From contig NZ_NPFW01000008.1 in the NCBI RefSeq assembly GCF_002259405.1, forward strand, positions 124,001 to 188,000: a stretch of DNA of 64,000 bases, read 5' to 3'. Of this stretch, positions 8,527 through 18,392 are shown piece by piece. The DNA is from Rhodococcus sp. 14-2483-1-2 (GTDB lineage: Bacteria; Actinomycetota; Actinomycetes; Mycobacteriales; Mycobacteriaceae). How positions within the stretch are numbered: position 1 is the first letter of the stretch; each line of letters begins with the position of its first letter. The notes beneath the pieces were generated by a model. That model was not told the origin of the DNA and searched no databases. It worked only from the letters and a program-made list of their open reading frames with translations. Position numbers and translations under genes: made by a program.

Positions 8527-8540
8527 GCACGCAACCCTAG

Positions 8541-9206
8541 TCAGTCCGTGGAGACCTGAACCCGGAACCTGTCGCGCTCGGTGTGCAGGCTCCACAGTTG
8601 CTCGGCGAGAGCCTCGGGGCTCTTCTTCGGATCCCTGCCGTCGATGGCACCACCGATGATCAACTGCGACACCTGGATTCCCTCCTCGGCCAACTCCTCG
8701 TTGAGCAGCTGCGCATAGGCTGCCTGGCCTGCGAACGCGATGGACGTGCCGGTGACGGTGCGACCGGGCTTCACGGCAGAGCCGCCGTTGACGAACAGGA
8801 TCGTGCCCTTGTTCTTGCCGAGGAATCGCATACCCGGCAGGACCTGATGGACGGCGGCGATGGGACCGTAGATGGAGAACTCGACCGGTCCGACCATGTC
8901 GGCCGGGGTGGTCTCGAGCACGGGCCGCATGAAGTCCTTCTGCGGAAGCGGGCTGTACTGCAGCACCTCGATGGGACCGAGCGTTTCGGTGACCTGCTCC
9001 AAGGCCGACGCGATCGAGGCCGGGTCGCGCACATCGGCGACGAAGCCCTTCGCGGAGATACCGTCGGCAGCGAGCTGATCTGCGAGGACGTCGACACGAG
9101 CCTGGTTGCGGGAGATCAGGCCGACCGAATGGCCCTGCGCGCCGAACTTGCGCGCCACTGCTGCTCCGAGACCTGCACCTGCTCCGACAATTGCTATGGA
9201 AGTCAT
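8541..9206 (-). CDS. Short-chain dehydrogenase/reductase-like protein lacking YxxxK
   Basis: 221 residues. The N-terminal nucleotide motif is intact (IVGAGAGLGAAVARKFG), and so is the VADVRDPAS segment. At the place where SDRs carry the catalytic Tyr-x-x-x-Lys, this protein reads TSIAFAGQAAYAQL, so both catalytic residues appear to be replaced. The preceding Ser region is NGGSAVKPG. It may be a divergent oxidoreductase or a binding protein; I would not name a substrate. The ATG at 9206 overlaps the tetR stop by 4 bases, showing translational coupling with its regulator. Confidence 0.8.
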   Translation of the reverse strand: MTSIAIVGAGAGLGAAVARKFGAQGHSVGLISRNQARVDVLADQLAADGISAKGFVADVRDPASIASALEQVTETLGPIEVLQYSPLPQKDFMRPVLETTPADMVGPVEFSIYGPIAAVHQVLPGMRFLGKNKGTILFVNGGSAVKPGRTVTGTSIAFAGQAAYAQLLNEELAEEGIQVSQLIIGGAIDGRDPKKSPEALAEQLWSLHTERDRFRVQVSTD

Positions 9207-9904
9207 GTCCCGTGCAAGGACCGACGATCGAAGACTATTCCGACGACCGTCTCGAGCAGGGCCTCCGCACTCCGGTGCAGCGCAGTGACATCTCCGGCCC
9301 AACCGAGCACGCGCACGGCGGCTGCGGCGATCCCCGCGGCGTCGGCGGTGGGGTCACCGCGCCCGTTCTCCCGATCGGCCCGCGCATTCACCACGGTCTC
9401 CACCAGGCGAAACGGTAGGTCCTCGGTGCCAGGTCGGCACTCGGAACCGAGTTGAACGAGAGTGTCCGACGCGATAGCCGCATACAGGCTCATCAGCGTG
9501 TACCGATGGTCGCGAAAAGTCTCGAATCGCTCGCTGCGCAGCTCGGGCAGTAGGTACAGCGCTCCCAGATTCCAGGTGGACGCGGCGAGTTGCTCGGCGT
9601 CGAAGAAGGCGAGCGCGTACATCTGGGTTGCGGCATCGGCCGAGGCGCTGCGGATGCGCTGCGCGACGGCCAGCGGTGCATCGACGGTGCCGCTGAGGAG
9701 CGCGTCGAGGATGTCGTCCTTGGTGGCGAAGTGGTGATAGAGCGAGGCCTGACGCAGTCCGACGGCGTCGGCGATGACGCGAGTCGACGTACTGGTGAAG
9801 CCGCGGGTGGTGAAGAGCTCGGCCGAGGCGTCCAGAATTTCCTCGCGAGCGGTATCGCCGGGCCGTTTCTTCGTGCTCAGCCTGGGTCTGCCTGCGCCGG
9901 TCAT
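9203..9904 (-). CDS. TetR-family transcriptional regulator
   Basis: 233 residues. The HTH domain covers about 18-65: AREEILDASAELFTTRGF, TSTRVIADAVGLRQASLYHHFATKDDILDALL. The all-helical C-terminal ligand domain is divergent, as usual. It is divergent from the APC permease at 10092 with 187 bp between, and is the first gene of a leftward operon with an SDR-like, a cupin and a methyltransferase-fold gene. It may repress both directions. Candidate operator repeats lie in the intergenic region. Confidence 0.9.
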   Translation of the reverse strand: MTGAGRPRLSTKKRPGDTAREEILDASAELFTTRGFTSTSTRVIADAVGLRQASLYHHFATKDDILDALLSGTVDAPLAVAQRIRSASADAATQMYALAFFDAEQLAASTWNLGALYLLPELRSERFETFRDHRYTLMSLYAAIASDTLVQLGSECRPGTEDLPFRLVETVVNARADRENGRGDPTADAAGIAAAAVRVLGWAGDVTALHRSAEALLETVVGIVFDRRSLHGT

Positions 9905-10091
9905 GGCCTCATCTTGTCAGGTCGACGTGTCGGTGAGATTTCTGTCATCTGATCGAAATAGACGAAACGAGCTTGTTGCACGACGGTCACCGGCCGGGAA
10001 CGGCGGTGCCGAAAACTATCAACTGACAGAAACCCGCCTCGGCGATGCAGCGGGCGGTCACTCACCACCCACCTCGCCTGTAGGAGAGAAC
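9905..10091. promoter_or_regulatory. Divergent promoter region with spaced 9-bp inverted repeat
   Basis: The 187-bp spacer between tetR and the permease gene holds TTTCTGTCA (9939-9947) and its exact reverse complement TGACAGAAA (10024-10032), 76 bp apart. Around the first there is also a small dyad, ATTTC (9938-9942) and GAAAT (9955-9959). These are plausible TetR sites but weak on sequence alone. TAGGAGAG before 10092 is a good ribosome site. I see no ykkC-type guanidine riboswitch sequence blocks here. Confidence 0.35.
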
Positions 10092-11639
10092 ATGAGCTCG
10101 ACAACACTGCCGGCCCCCGGCGCGGGTTCGGAACCGTCGTCCACCACCGACCATTCGGATCTGGCGGCCCTCGGCTACGACCAGCAACTGCACCGCAGCC
10201 TCGGCAAGTACGCGTCGTTCGCCGCCGGCTTCTCGTTCGTCTCGATCCTCACCACCATCTTCCAGCTCTTCGGCCTCGGCTTCAGCTTCGGCGGCCCGGC
10301 CTTCTTCCTCACCTGGCCGCTGGTGTTTCTCGGTCAGTTCATGGTGGCCCTCAACTTCGCCGAACTCGCTGCCCGCTATCCCATCTCGGGCGCGATCTAC
10401 CACTGGTCGCGGCGTATGGGCGGAGAGTTGGTCGGGTGGTTCGCCGGCTGGTTCATGATCATCGCGCAGATCGTCACTGCCTCCGCCGCCGCCATCGCAC
10501 TGCAGGTCGTACTCCCCAGCATCTGGGGCGGCTTCCAGTTCATCGGTGAGGACACCGCACTCACCTCGTCGAGCGGAGCTGCGAATGCCGTTGTGCTCGG
10601 ATCGATTCTGCTGGTACTCACCACCACCATCAACTGCATCGGCGTCAACTGGATGTCGCGCATCAACAGCATCGGTGTGACCTGCGAGATCGTCGGCGTC
10701 ATCGCCCTCGTGCTGGTGTTCTTCACCCACGCCGAGCGCGGACCGCAGGTCGTCTTCGATACCGGAAGTGCCGGAGCGGATCCCGGCTACATCGGTGCCT
10801 GGATCGTCTCGGGCCTGATGGCCGCCTACGTCATGGTCGGCTTCGGCTCGGCGGGCGAACTCGCCGAGGAAACCCGCAATCCCCGACGCGTCGCGCCCCG
10901 CACCATCCGCCTGGCCCTGTCGGCATCGGCACTGGGCGGTGGCCTGATGATCGTCGGTGCTCTGATGGCCGCACCCAGCCTGACCGACGGTCAGCTTGCG
11001 ACGCAGGGACTTCCGTACGTCATCGACTCGATCCTCACCTCGCCGTGGGGCAAGGTCCTGCTCATCGACGTCGCGATCGCCGTGTTCATCTGCACCCTCG
11101 CGATCCAGACCGCGGCCTCTCGGTTGATGTTCTCCATGGCCCGCGACGGTCGCCTGCCCGCCTCGACAGCGCTGGCGAAGGTCAACTCGCGCACCGGAAC
11201 TCCCATCGCACCGTCGGTGCTCATCGGTCTGGCCTGCGTGGCGATCCTGGCCGTCAACGTCGGCAACTCCGCGATCTTCACCACGCTCTCCAGCGTCTGC
11301 ATCGTGTTGATCTACCTCGCCTACATGATGGTGACCGTCCCACTGCTGATCCAGCGACTCAAGGGCTGGCCGCACGGCGGAGTGCAGAAGGACAGCGACG
11401 GCGAGAAGCTCTTCACCCTCGGCCGCCTCGGCCTGCCCGTCAACATCGCCGCAGTTCTCTACGGCGGCCTGATGGTGATCAACCTGTCGTGGCCGCGGGC
11501 CGAGATCTTCGACCCCACCGGCGAATTCCCACTGCTGCGATGGGCCGCACCACTGACCGTCCTCGCCGTGATCGTGGTCGGCATCGCCTGCCTGCCCCGC
11601 GGCAAAGTCCACCCCAAGCCCGTGACGATCGGAGCCTGA
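10092..11639 (+). CDS. APC-superfamily amino acid/urea-type permease
   Basis: 515 residues with 12 predicted membrane helices. The APC pattern is visible in TM1 (YASFAAGFSFVSILTTIFQLF), the ELAARYPISGAIYHWSRRMGGELVGWFAGW block of TM2-TM3 typical of bacterial GABA/choline-type APC permeases, and GSAGELAEETRNPRRVAPRTI in the loop after TM6. It starts the operon permease-DUF1989-DUF1989-carboxyltransferase-allophanate hydrolase, with a strong TAGGAGAG upstream. Location beside urea/allophanate genes suggests import of urea, guanidine or a related amine; specificity is inference. Confidence 0.88.
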   Translation: MSSTTLPAPGAGSEPSSTTDHSDLAALGYDQQLHRSLGKYASFAAGFSFVSILTTIFQLFGLGFSFGGPAFFLTWPLVFLGQFMVALNFAELAARYPISGAIYHWSRRMGGELVGWFAGWFMIIAQIVTASAAAIALQVVLPSIWGGFQFIGEDTALTSSSGAANAVVLGSILLVLTTTINCIGVNWMSRINSIGVTCEIVGVIALVLVFFTHAERGPQVVFDTGSAGADPGYIGAWIVSGLMAAYVMVGFGSAGELAEETRNPRRVAPRTIRLALSASALGGGLMIVGALMAAPSLTDGQLATQGLPYVIDSILTSPWGKVLLIDVAIAVFICTLAIQTAASRLMFSMARDGRLPASTALAKVNSRTGTPIAPSVLIGLACVAILAVNVGNSAIFTTLSSVCIVLIYLAYMMVTVPLLIQRLKGWPHGGVQKDSDGEKLFTLGRLGLPVNIAAVLYGGLMVINLSWPRAEIFDPTGEFPLLRWAAPLTVLAVIVVGIACLPRGKVHPKPVTIGA

Positions 11640-11642
11640 ACC

Positions 11643-12425
11643 ATGAGCACCGCAACAACGTACTCCGCCAAGGAACACGCACGATCCCAAGCGACCGTCG
11701 CGCCGGCACCCACTGCACCGGCGGGCATCTCGGAGCTCACGTGGGCCGAGTCGGTACCCGGCGGCAGCTACACCACCAAGGTGCTCGCTCGCGGAACCCG
11801 GCTACGCCTCGTCGATGTCGACGGTGCCGCCTGCGCCAATCTGCTGCTCTACCGCGCCGACGCCCCGTGGGAGCGACTCAACACCGCCGACACCGTCAAG
11901 GTTCCGTGGCAGGCCTACCTGAGTGCAGGCCACCCCCTGCTCTCGGACCAGGGCCGCGTGCTGGCGACCATCGTCGACGACACCTCCGGTCGCCACGACG
12001 CACTGTGCGGCACGACGTCCTCGGCGACCAACACCGCGAAATACGGAGTCAGCGGACCACATTCGTCGGCTCCGGCCGGACGCGAACTGTTCACCCTCGC
12101 CGCAGCCAAGCACGGGCTCGAACCACGCGACGTCGCGCCGTCCCTGTCGTTCTTCCACGGCGTCACCGTCGCCGCGGACGGGGGCCTCGTCAGCACCGGC
12201 TCGGCCGGACCGGGCCGCTCGGTGGACCTGCTCATCCACCTGCCGGTGATCGTGTTGCTGGCCAACACCGCTCACCCACTGGACCCCAGCACCGAGTACC
12301 CCACCACCACCCTCGACGTGCTGGCGTGGCGTGCCCCGGAAGAGCTACTCGCTCTCGACAACACCGAACCGGAGTACCAGCGCGCAGTGCAGAACACCGA
12401 GGACGCATGGAAGGCAGCACAGTGA
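11643..12425 (+). CDS. DUF1989 protein (urea-carboxylase-associated protein 1 / carboxyguanidine deiminase-like subunit)
   Basis: 260 residues. The central part (SYTTKVLARGTRLRLVDVDGAACANLLLYRADAPWERLN, then DDTSGRHDALCGTTSSATNTAKYG and PSLSFFHGVTVAADG) is the DUF1989 pattern, with Cys and His residues placed as metal or catalytic ligands. These paired proteins always accompany urea carboxylase-type genes. Published work on guanidine-using bacteria assigned such pairs (CgdA/CgdB) as carboxyguanidine deiminase that forms allophanate. It lies 3 bp after the permease and overlaps its partner by 4 bases (GTGA). Confidence 0.88.
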   Translation: MSTATTYSAKEHARSQATVAPAPTAPAGISELTWAESVPGGSYTTKVLARGTRLRLVDVDGAACANLLLYRADAPWERLNTADTVKVPWQAYLSAGHPLLSDQGRVLATIVDDTSGRHDALCGTTSSATNTAKYGVSGPHSSAPAGRELFTLAAAKHGLEPRDVAPSLSFFHGVTVAADGGLVSTGSAGPGRSVDLLIHLPVIVLLANTAHPLDPSTEYPTTTLDVLAWRAPEELLALDNTEPEYQRAVQNTEDAWKAAQ

Positions 12426-13039
12426 CTACCAGTGCAGTGATTGTGAAAGACGAGATCGCCCCCGCATTCGGCCCCTGGTCCGCCGTCGTCGAGGCCGGTG
12501 ACATCCTGACGATCGTCGATCTGTACGGCAATCAGGCCGTCGACACACTGATGTACGGCGCACACGATCACTCGATCCGATACTCGGCCCCCGCCACCGT
12601 CGCCGCGCAGCGGAACCTGTTCCTGACCACCGGAACCGTTCTACGCAGCGATGATTCGACGCCGATCATGACGATCGTCGAGGACGAGGTCGGCAATCAC
12701 GACACCGTCGGAGGAGCGTGCTCCAAGGAATCGAACACCCTCCGCTACGGCCACCACACCCAGCATCAACACGCGTGTGTCGAGAACTTCCTCATCGAGG
12801 GATCCAAGTGGGGACTCGGCAAGCGAGACCTGGTGCCCAACATCAACTTCTTCATGAACGTCCCCGTCGACGCCGACGGCACCCTCGGCATCGTCGACGG
12901 TCTGTCGGCTCCCGGCAAGAAGCTGTCGTTGCGTGCCGAGATCGACACGCTGGTGCTGGTGTCCAACTGTCCGCAGATCAACAACCCCTGCAACGGATTC
13001 GACCCCACCGCAGTGCGCATGATCGTGACGCGATCATGA
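12422..13039 (+). CDS. DUF1989 protein (urea-carboxylase-associated protein 2 / carboxyguanidine deiminase-like subunit)
   Basis: 205 residues, the partner of the preceding gene. Landmarks are [27 protein letters not shown], the Cys/His-rich centre ([25 protein letters not shown]), [11 protein letters not shown] and the C-terminal [20 protein letters not shown]. The GTG at 12422 overlaps the previous stop; an ATG five codons upstream is the alternative start. A GGAAGG sequence about 8 bases before the GTG supports it. It overlaps the carboxyltransferase start by 4 bases (ATGA). Cytosolic; whether it works on carboxyguanidine or only supports urea use is open. Confidence 0.88.
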   Translation: MTTSAVIVKDEIAPAFGPWSAVVEAGDILTIVDLYGNQAVDTLMYGAHDHSIRYSAPATVAAQRNLFLTTGTVLRSDDSTPIMTIVEDEVGNHDTVGGACSKESNTLRYGHHTQHQHACVENFLIEGSKWGLGKRDLVPNINFFMNVPVDADGTLGIVDGLSAPGKKLSLRAEIDTLVLVSNCPQINNPCNGFDPTAVRMIVTRS

Positions 13040-15045
13040 CCGCGACCAAGATGACCGTGCACCGGCCCGGGATGCTCACCACGGTGCAGGACTGGCCAGG
13101 ACGCATCGGCTACTGGAAGGTGGGCGTGCCGCCGTCGGGGCCGATGGACGATCTGTCGTTCCGGCTCGGCAACACCGCGCTCGGCAATCCCGAGGGCGCA
13201 CCCGGCCTCGAATCCACCATGGCCGGGCCTGCATTGACGTTCGACGCCGACACCTACGTCTGCGTCACCGGTGCTGCGGTACCGGTACGCATCGACGGCA
13301 CACCGGTCCCGCAGTGGAAACCCGTTCTGGTACCCGCCGGTGCCATCCTCGATGTCGGCACCACCACCGGGTCGGGTCTGCGGGTGTACGTGCTGATCCA
13401 GGGCAGCCTCGACGTCGACGACTATCTCGGCAGCGCAGCGACTTTCACGCTCGGCAAGTTCGGCGGACATCGAGGCGGCACCCTCGGTGAGGGCGACGTC
13501 ATCGGCCTGGCCGGACGCTCCGACAATTCCGCCGTCCTCGGGCCCATCCCCATGGAACACCTGCCGGTGCTGACGTCCAACTGGGACATCGCCGTCACCG
13601 AAGGCCCACACGGCGCACCGGAATTCTTCACCCGCGACGACATCGACACCCTCTACGCCACCCGCTACGAGGTGCACTTCAACTCCGATCGCACCGGAGT
13701 CCGGCTCATCGGGCCCAAGCCGCAGTGGGCCAGAGCCGACGGCGGCGAGGCCGGACTGCATCCGTCCAACATTCACGACAACGCCTACAGCGTCGGCGCA
13801 TTGGACTTCACTGGCGACACCCCGATCCTGCTCGGACCCGACGGCCCGAGCCTCGGCGGATTCGTCTGTCCCGTCACCGTGGTCGCAGCCGAACGGTGGA
13901 AGCTCGGCCAACTGCGACCGGGGGACACCATCCGCTTCGTTCCCGTGAAGGCCGCGGCCACCGCGCCGCTGGGATCACTCGGGCTCGCTCGCCGCGCATC
14001 GCTGCCCGCAGTGTTCTCCGCAGGCGGAGACGGTGACGACGGCGTGATCGCCCGACGCGACGCCGACACGTGCGTCACGTACCGCCGCTCGGGCGACGAC
14101 AACGTGCTCGTCGAGTACGGCGACATGAAACTCGATCTGGCGCTGCGAGCCCGAGTGCACGCCCTGCACCAGCGGATCGAGGGCATCGCGCCCCGGGGCC
14201 TGTTGGACCTGACACCGGGAATCCGCTCGCTGCAGGTGAAGGTGAATCCCGATGTGCTGTCCATCGATTCGTTGATGGGACTGCTCGCCGAGGTCGAGGA
14301 CGATTTGCCCGCAGCCTCGGAACTCGTGGTTCCCAGCCGCCAGGTTCGGCTGCCGCTCTCGTGGGACGATCCGTCGACCAGGGAAGCGATCCAGCGATAC
14401 ATGCACGGTGTGCGCGCCGATGCCCCGTGGTGTCCCTGGAACATCGAGTTCATCAGGCGGATGAACGGACTCGACTCGGTGGCCGACGTGTTCGACACTG
14501 TCTTCGCCGCCGACTACATGGTGCTCGGGCTCGGCGACGTGTACCTGGGCGCGCCGGTGGCGACCCCGTTGGACCCGCGGCACCGCCTGGTGACGACGAA
14601 GTACAACCCGGCCCGCACCTGGACGCCGGAAAATGCCGTCGGTATCGGCGGAGCGTACCTGTGTATCTACGGCATGGAAGGCCCCGGTGGATACCAGTTC
14701 GTCGGCCGAACCACGCAGGTGTGGAACCACAGTGCCGCGTACAGCGGCGGGCCGTTCGAGGAAGGAACGCCGTGGCTGTTGCGGTTCTTCGACCGAATCT
14801 CCTGGTACCCGGTCGAACCCGAGGAACTGATGGACCTGCGCGCCGATCTGGCGGCCGGCCGCGGCGGTGGAGTACAGATCACCGACGGTGAGTTCTCCCT
14901 CGCCGAGCACGAAAGCTTTCTTGAGACCAACGCGGACTCCATTGCCGAGTTCCGCGCAACTCAGTCCGTGGCCTTCGGTGCCGAGCGGGACGCGTGGTCG
15001 GCAGCCGGAGAATTCGACAAGAGAGGCAAGATCGATGCTGCCTGA
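13036..15045 (+). CDS. Urea/guanidine carboxylase carboxyltransferase half only (AHS2-AHS1), no biotin carboxylase or BCCP
   Basis: 669 residues. The AHS2/KipA-type domain (about 1-320) opens with [22 protein letters not shown] and [20 protein letters not shown]. The AHS1/KipI-type domain (from about 345) holds [16 protein letters not shown] and later [16 protein letters not shown] and [19 protein letters not shown]. This is the order found inside urea carboxylase. Full enzymes have a ~450-residue biotin carboxylase in front and a biotinyl domain behind; neither is present here, and no biotinylation motif (EAMKM-like) is seen. Translationally coupled to both neighbours. Biotin subunits would have to come from elsewhere in the genome. 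Confidence 0.9.
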   Translation: MTATKMTVHRPGMLTTVQDWPGRIGYWKVGVPPSGPMDDLSFRLGNTALGNPEGAPGLESTMAGPALTFDADTYVCVTGAAVPVRIDGTPVPQWKPVLVPAGAILDVGTTTGSGLRVYVLIQGSLDVDDYLGSAATFTLGKFGGHRGGTLGEGDVIGLAGRSDNSAVLGPIPMEHLPVLTSNWDIAVTEGPHGAPEFFTRDDIDTLYATRYEVHFNSDRTGVRLIGPKPQWARADGGEAGLHPSNIHDNAYSVGALDFTGDTPILLGPDGPSLGGFVCPVTVVAAERWKLGQLRPGDTIRFVPVKAAATAPLGSLGLARRASLPAVFSAGGDGDDGVIARRDADTCVTYRRSGDDNVLVEYGDMKLDLALRARVHALHQRIEGIAPRGLLDLTPGIRSLQVKVNPDVLSIDSLMGLLAEVEDDLPAASELVVPSRQVRLPLSWDDPSTREAIQRYMHGVRADAPWCPWNIEFIRRMNGLDSVADVFDTVFAADYMVLGLGDVYLGAPVATPLDPRHRLVTTKYNPARTWTPENAVGIGGAYLCIYGMEGPGGYQFVGRTTQVWNHSAAYSGGPFEEGTPWLLRFFDRISWYPVEPEELMDLRADLAAGRGGGVQITDGEFSLAEHESFLETNADSIAEFRATQSVAFGAERDAWSAAGEFDKRGKIDAA

Positions 15046-16768
15046 GGTACGAGAACGAGTTCTGCAGGCCTACAAGCGGATCGCCGAGGTCGATCGGCCC
15101 GAGGTGTGGATCACCCTGCGCGACGAGGACGACGTGCTGGCCGACGCCGTCGCACTCGACGAGGCGCTCGCGGCCGGTGCGGATCTGCCGCTCGCGGGCA
15201 CACTGGTCGCCGTCAAGGACAACATCGACGTGGCCGGTCTACCCACCACCGCTGGATGTCCGGAGTTCGCCTACACACCCGAGGTATCCGCCGTCGCCGT
15301 CGAGCGACTGACAAGCCAGGGCGCACTGGTCCTGGGCAAGACCAATCTCGACCAGTTCGCCACCGGACTGGTCGGCACCCGCAGCCCCTACGGCGCGGTG
15401 CGCTGCGCCTGGGACCCAACACTGATCTCGGGAGGCTCGAGTTCCGGCTCCGCCGTCGCGGTGGCACTGGGTATCGCGGACATCGGAATCGGCACCGACA
15501 CAGCAGGATCGGGACGAGTTCCCGCGGCCTTCCACGGCCTGGTGGGTATCAAGGCCTCACTGGGAATCGTGCCGAACACCGGCGTCGTTCCTGCGTGCGC
15601 CGACTACGACTGCGTCACCGTACTGGCTCACGATCTCGACACTGCCACGACCGCGATGAACGTCATGGCCGGGCCCACCGCAACCGATCCACGCAGCCGG
15701 GTCTGGCCTGCCGACGTCCGGCTCGCCGCGTCACCGGATCCCCGCGTTGCCATCCCCCGAGGTGAGGACTTGGCGTCGTTGAGCCCGGCATACCGTCGAG
15801 CATTCGAGGACACGGTCGCGGGACTGGCCGACAAGGGGTTCACCCACGTCGAGGTCGACATCTCCGCCCTGCTCGACGCTGCAACACTGCTGTACGACGG
15901 AGCGATTGTGGCGCAGCGCTATTCGGCCGTCGGAAAGTTTCTCGACACCGCTCCTGCCGGTGTCGATCCCACGGTGGCCGCGATCGTCGGCTCGGCTGCC
16001 GAGCCGTCCGCCCACCGATACGTCGACGATCTCGATGCCCTCGCGCGAGCGAAGACAGCGGTCCGTACGCTCCTGAGCGAGTTCGACGGCCTGCTGTTGC
16101 CCACCACCACCGAACATCCCACTATTGCTGCGGTGCAGTCGGATCCGATGAGTATCAATCGACGCCTCGGCACGTTCACCAACTTCTGCAACCTGCTCGA
16201 CATGGCCGCGGTGGCGGTTCCCGGTGCCCCGACGCACGAGGGCACCCCGTTCGGGGTCATGTTCGTCGTGCCCGCGTTCGAGGATCAGGTCGCGATCGAC
16301 CTCGCCGCTCGACTGGGTGGCATCGCTTCTCCGTCGTTGATCGACGACGGCATCGAGGTGTTGGCCGTCGGTGCCCATCTGCGCGGTTTTCCGGTGCATC
16401 ACCAATTGACCGATCGCGGCGCGCGATTCAGCGGCGAGGTGACCACTTCTGCGGACTACCGACTCGTGGATCTGCACACCACACCGCCCAAGCCCGGTCT
16501 GGTACGGCGCGCGGGTGACGGCGCTCCCATCTCCGGGGAGCTCTACCGCATGTCCGCTGCGGCGCTCGGCACGTTCCTCGCCGGGCTACCGTCACCGATG
16601 GGTCTGGGTCCGGTCGAGTTGTCGGACGGTCGCTGGGTCACCGGGTTCTGCTGCGCACACGACGCGGCCGAGAACGGAACCGACATCACCGAATTCGGCG
16701 GCTGGCGGGCCTACCGCTCACGCGGAGACGGGCCTGCTGCCGTCGATGGCGACACGCACCGCAAGTAG
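15035..16768 (+). CDS. atzF: Allophanate hydrolase
   Basis: 577 residues, full length with two domains. The amidase-signature domain (1-about 455) has the catalytic Lys in [18 protein letters not shown], the glycine/serine block [16 protein letters not shown] with the cis-Ser, and the nucleophile region [19 protein letters not shown]. The C-terminal domain (about 460-577) has the GGCT-like fold: [32 protein letters not shown]. It splits allophanate to two NH3 and CO2, the last step of ATP-dependent urea or guanidine use. The ATG at 15035 overlaps the previous gene by 11 bases. The 3' end overlaps the convergent exporter gene by 51 bases. Confidence 0.95.
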   Translation: MLPEVRERVLQAYKRIAEVDRPEVWITLRDEDDVLADAVALDEALAAGADLPLAGTLVAVKDNIDVAGLPTTAGCPEFAYTPEVSAVAVERLTSQGALVLGKTNLDQFATGLVGTRSPYGAVRCAWDPTLISGGSSSGSAVAVALGIADIGIGTDTAGSGRVPAAFHGLVGIKASLGIVPNTGVVPACADYDCVTVLAHDLDTATTAMNVMAGPTATDPRSRVWPADVRLAASPDPRVAIPRGEDLASLSPAYRRAFEDTVAGLADKGFTHVEVDISALLDAATLLYDGAIVAQRYSAVGKFLDTAPAGVDPTVAAIVGSAAEPSAHRYVDDLDALARAKTAVRTLLSEFDGLLLPTTTEHPTIAAVQSDPMSINRRLGTFTNFCNLLDMAAVAVPGAPTHEGTPFGVMFVVPAFEDQVAIDLAARLGGIASPSLIDDGIEVLAVGAHLRGFPVHHQLTDRGARFSGEVTTSADYRLVDLHTTPPKPGLVRRAGDGAPISGELYRMSAAALGTFLAGLPSPMGLGPVELSDGRWVTGFCCAHDAAENGTDITEFGGWRAYRSRGDGPAAVDGDTHRK

Positions 16769-17359
16769 TCCGAGCACCGTACCCATGAGATAGCGCTGCA
16801 CTCTCAGCCACGTCGGGCGAACGGCCAGGAACTGCGCGATCGAACCGGCGAGCACCACGATCGCCAGGTTGACCGCCACCGCCACGGCAATCTGCACGCC
16901 GCCGAGCGTGAATCCCTGCAGCAGAAGGTGTCCGGCCGTGGGATCGACGAACTGCGGGATGACCGAGATGTACATGATCGCAATCTTCGGGTTCAGCAGG
17001 TTGGTCACCAATCCCATCGTGAACAGCCGCCCCGTCGAATCCTGTTGCAGCTCGGTCGGTTCGAAGGCCGACACCGTGCCGCGCAAGGCCTGCACCGCCA
17101 ACCAGGCGAGGTAGGCCGCGCCGGCGAGCTTGACCGCCGTGTACAGCGCGGGCACGGCGGTGAACACCGCGGCCAGGCCGAGATTGGTGGCCGTCAGATA
17201 GATCAGGAAGCCGATCGCGACTCCGGAAAGCGACACCATTCCCGCTCGTCGGCCCTGCGAAATGCTGCGCGAGACAAGGTAGATCATGTTCGGCCCCGGC
17301 GTCAGCACCAACGCGAGAGCCACAGCGAACACTCCGAGAACTGCGGAATACGAGACCAT
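16718..17359 (-). CDS. LysE/RhtB-family amino acid exporter
   Basis: 213 residues with six hydrophobic segments. The family signature LTPGPNMIYLVSRSISQGRRAGMVSLSGVAIGF (residues about 20-52) is clear, followed by KLAGAAYLAWLAVQALRG and NPKIAIMYISVIPQFV. It would export small amino acids or homoserine-lactone-like compounds across the inner membrane. The 3' end overlaps the convergent allophanate hydrolase gene by 51 bases, an unusually long tail-to-tail overlap. Single-gene unit; no regulator is adjacent. Confidence 0.9.
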   Translation of the reverse strand: MVSYSAVLGVFAVALALVLTPGPNMIYLVSRSISQGRRAGMVSLSGVAIGFLIYLTATNLGLAAVFTAVPALYTAVKLAGAAYLAWLAVQALRGTVSAFEPTELQQDSTGRLFTMGLVTNLLNPKIAIMYISVIPQFVDPTAGHLLLQGFTLGGVQIAVAVAVNLAIVVLAGSIAQFLAVRPTWLRVQRYLMGTVLGLLAVRVAIDGSRPVSA

Positions 17360-17421
17360 GCGGTCAAGACTTCACGTCGACCGTCCCGCTCGAGAAGAGC
17401 CAGTTACGGTTTTGTGGTTCC

Positions 17422-18312
17422 CTACCCGGCACGCACTGCAGAGGCCACCGCATCGGCGATGGCTGCCATCCCCGCCGCCGTCGGGTGCAGCGGCGCAGCG
17501 GGATTCTGCGGGACGACGCCCTCGAAATACCGCTGGTCCGGAGCCACGCACACATCGTGGCCGACACTCGACGGCTCGGTGTCGACGAACTCCGCTCCGT
17601 GCTCGTTCGCCTGCGTCCGCAGGGCCTCGTTCATGGCGGTGATGCTGCCCTGGATGTAGTCGGCGTCCTCGGGCAGCATGGGTTGAGTGGGGAAGCAGCC
17701 ACCGCTCGGCAGATAGGTGCCGTAGCCGACAACCAGGATCCGCGCGTCGGGCGCACGCTCGGCCACCGCGTCGAGCATCGCACCCCAGCTGGGGGCCTTG
17801 TCTGCAATGGCAGCGGCGACGGTGTCCACGCCACCTGCGGTGAGGCGGTCCTTGCAGACGTTGGTGGCGGAGGTGTCCGCGAAGGTGAGGCACTGCACGG
17901 CCGTCGAGACCAGCCCGATGTCGTTGCCGCCGATCGTGACGGTCACCAGATCGGTCTCGGGGGTCACTGCGTCGAGTTGCAGCGGAACCTCGCCACTGGA
18001 CGTTCCCTGCGGAGTGGAGACGATGTTCTCGGTGACGGCACCCGAGCAGGTGACGTCGACGAAAGAACCGACGGCCAGATCCTCGGCGAGTACGTGCGGG
18101 TAGTTGGCGTCGGACTGCTGGCATCCCGGTGCGCCGACCTGGTTGGGGATTCGCGGGCCCGATGCGGCCGAGTCACCCAACGCGACGTAGTTTGCCGAAG
18201 CCGGGGCTTCCGACGGCCGAGCAGGCGATTCCGGCACCGAAGAGTCCGACGAACAGCCCGCCAGTACACAGGCGGACACAGCAAGACCGACGAGAATTCC
18301 CTGGCTCCTCAC
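17422..18312 (-). CDS. SGNH/GDSL-hydrolase lipoprotein
   Basis: 296 residues. The N-terminus is a lipoprotein signal, VGLAVSACVLAGCSSDSS, with the lipobox LAGC and Cys at about 19, so the mature protein is anchored outside the membrane. SGNH blocks follow: ALGDSAASGP (nucleophile Ser), TIGGNDIG (Gly-Asn) and the C-terminal LHPTAAGM (catalytic His), where the usual DxxH Asp is not in its normal place. Such proteins act as secreted esterases or lipases in mycobacteria and rhodococci. The start is a GTG at 18312. No operon partner. Confidence 0.85.
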   Translation of the reverse strand: MRSQGILVGLAVSACVLAGCSSDSSVPESPARPSEAPASANYVALGDSAASGPRIPNQVGAPGCQQSDANYPHVLAEDLAVGSFVDVTCSGAVTENIVSTPQGTSSGEVPLQLDAVTPETDLVTVTIGGNDIGLVSTAVQCLTFADTSATNVCKDRLTAGGVDTVAAAIADKAPSWGAMLDAVAERAPDARILVVGYGTYLPSGGCFPTQPMLPEDADYIQGSITAMNEALRTQANEHGAEFVDTEPSSVGHDVCVAPDQRYFEGVVPQNPAAPLHPTAAGMAAIADAVASAVRAG

Positions 18313-18392
18313 AGCTTCGACGCTACAGCTGCCGGTAACCTCGACCTGGTTGTCCAGGACAGAACGTCCATCGCATCGAACAGAGGAATTAC

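Noticed and set aside
9905..10091. Guanidine-I (ykkC) riboswitch before the permease gene
   Set aside because: I looked for its conserved sequence blocks and did not see them. The region looks like a divergent promoter with TetR-type repeats.
11045..12421. Upstream extension of the second DUF1989 gene
   Set aside because: The extension lies inside the permease and first DUF1989 genes; the conserved protein begins at the GTG at 12422.
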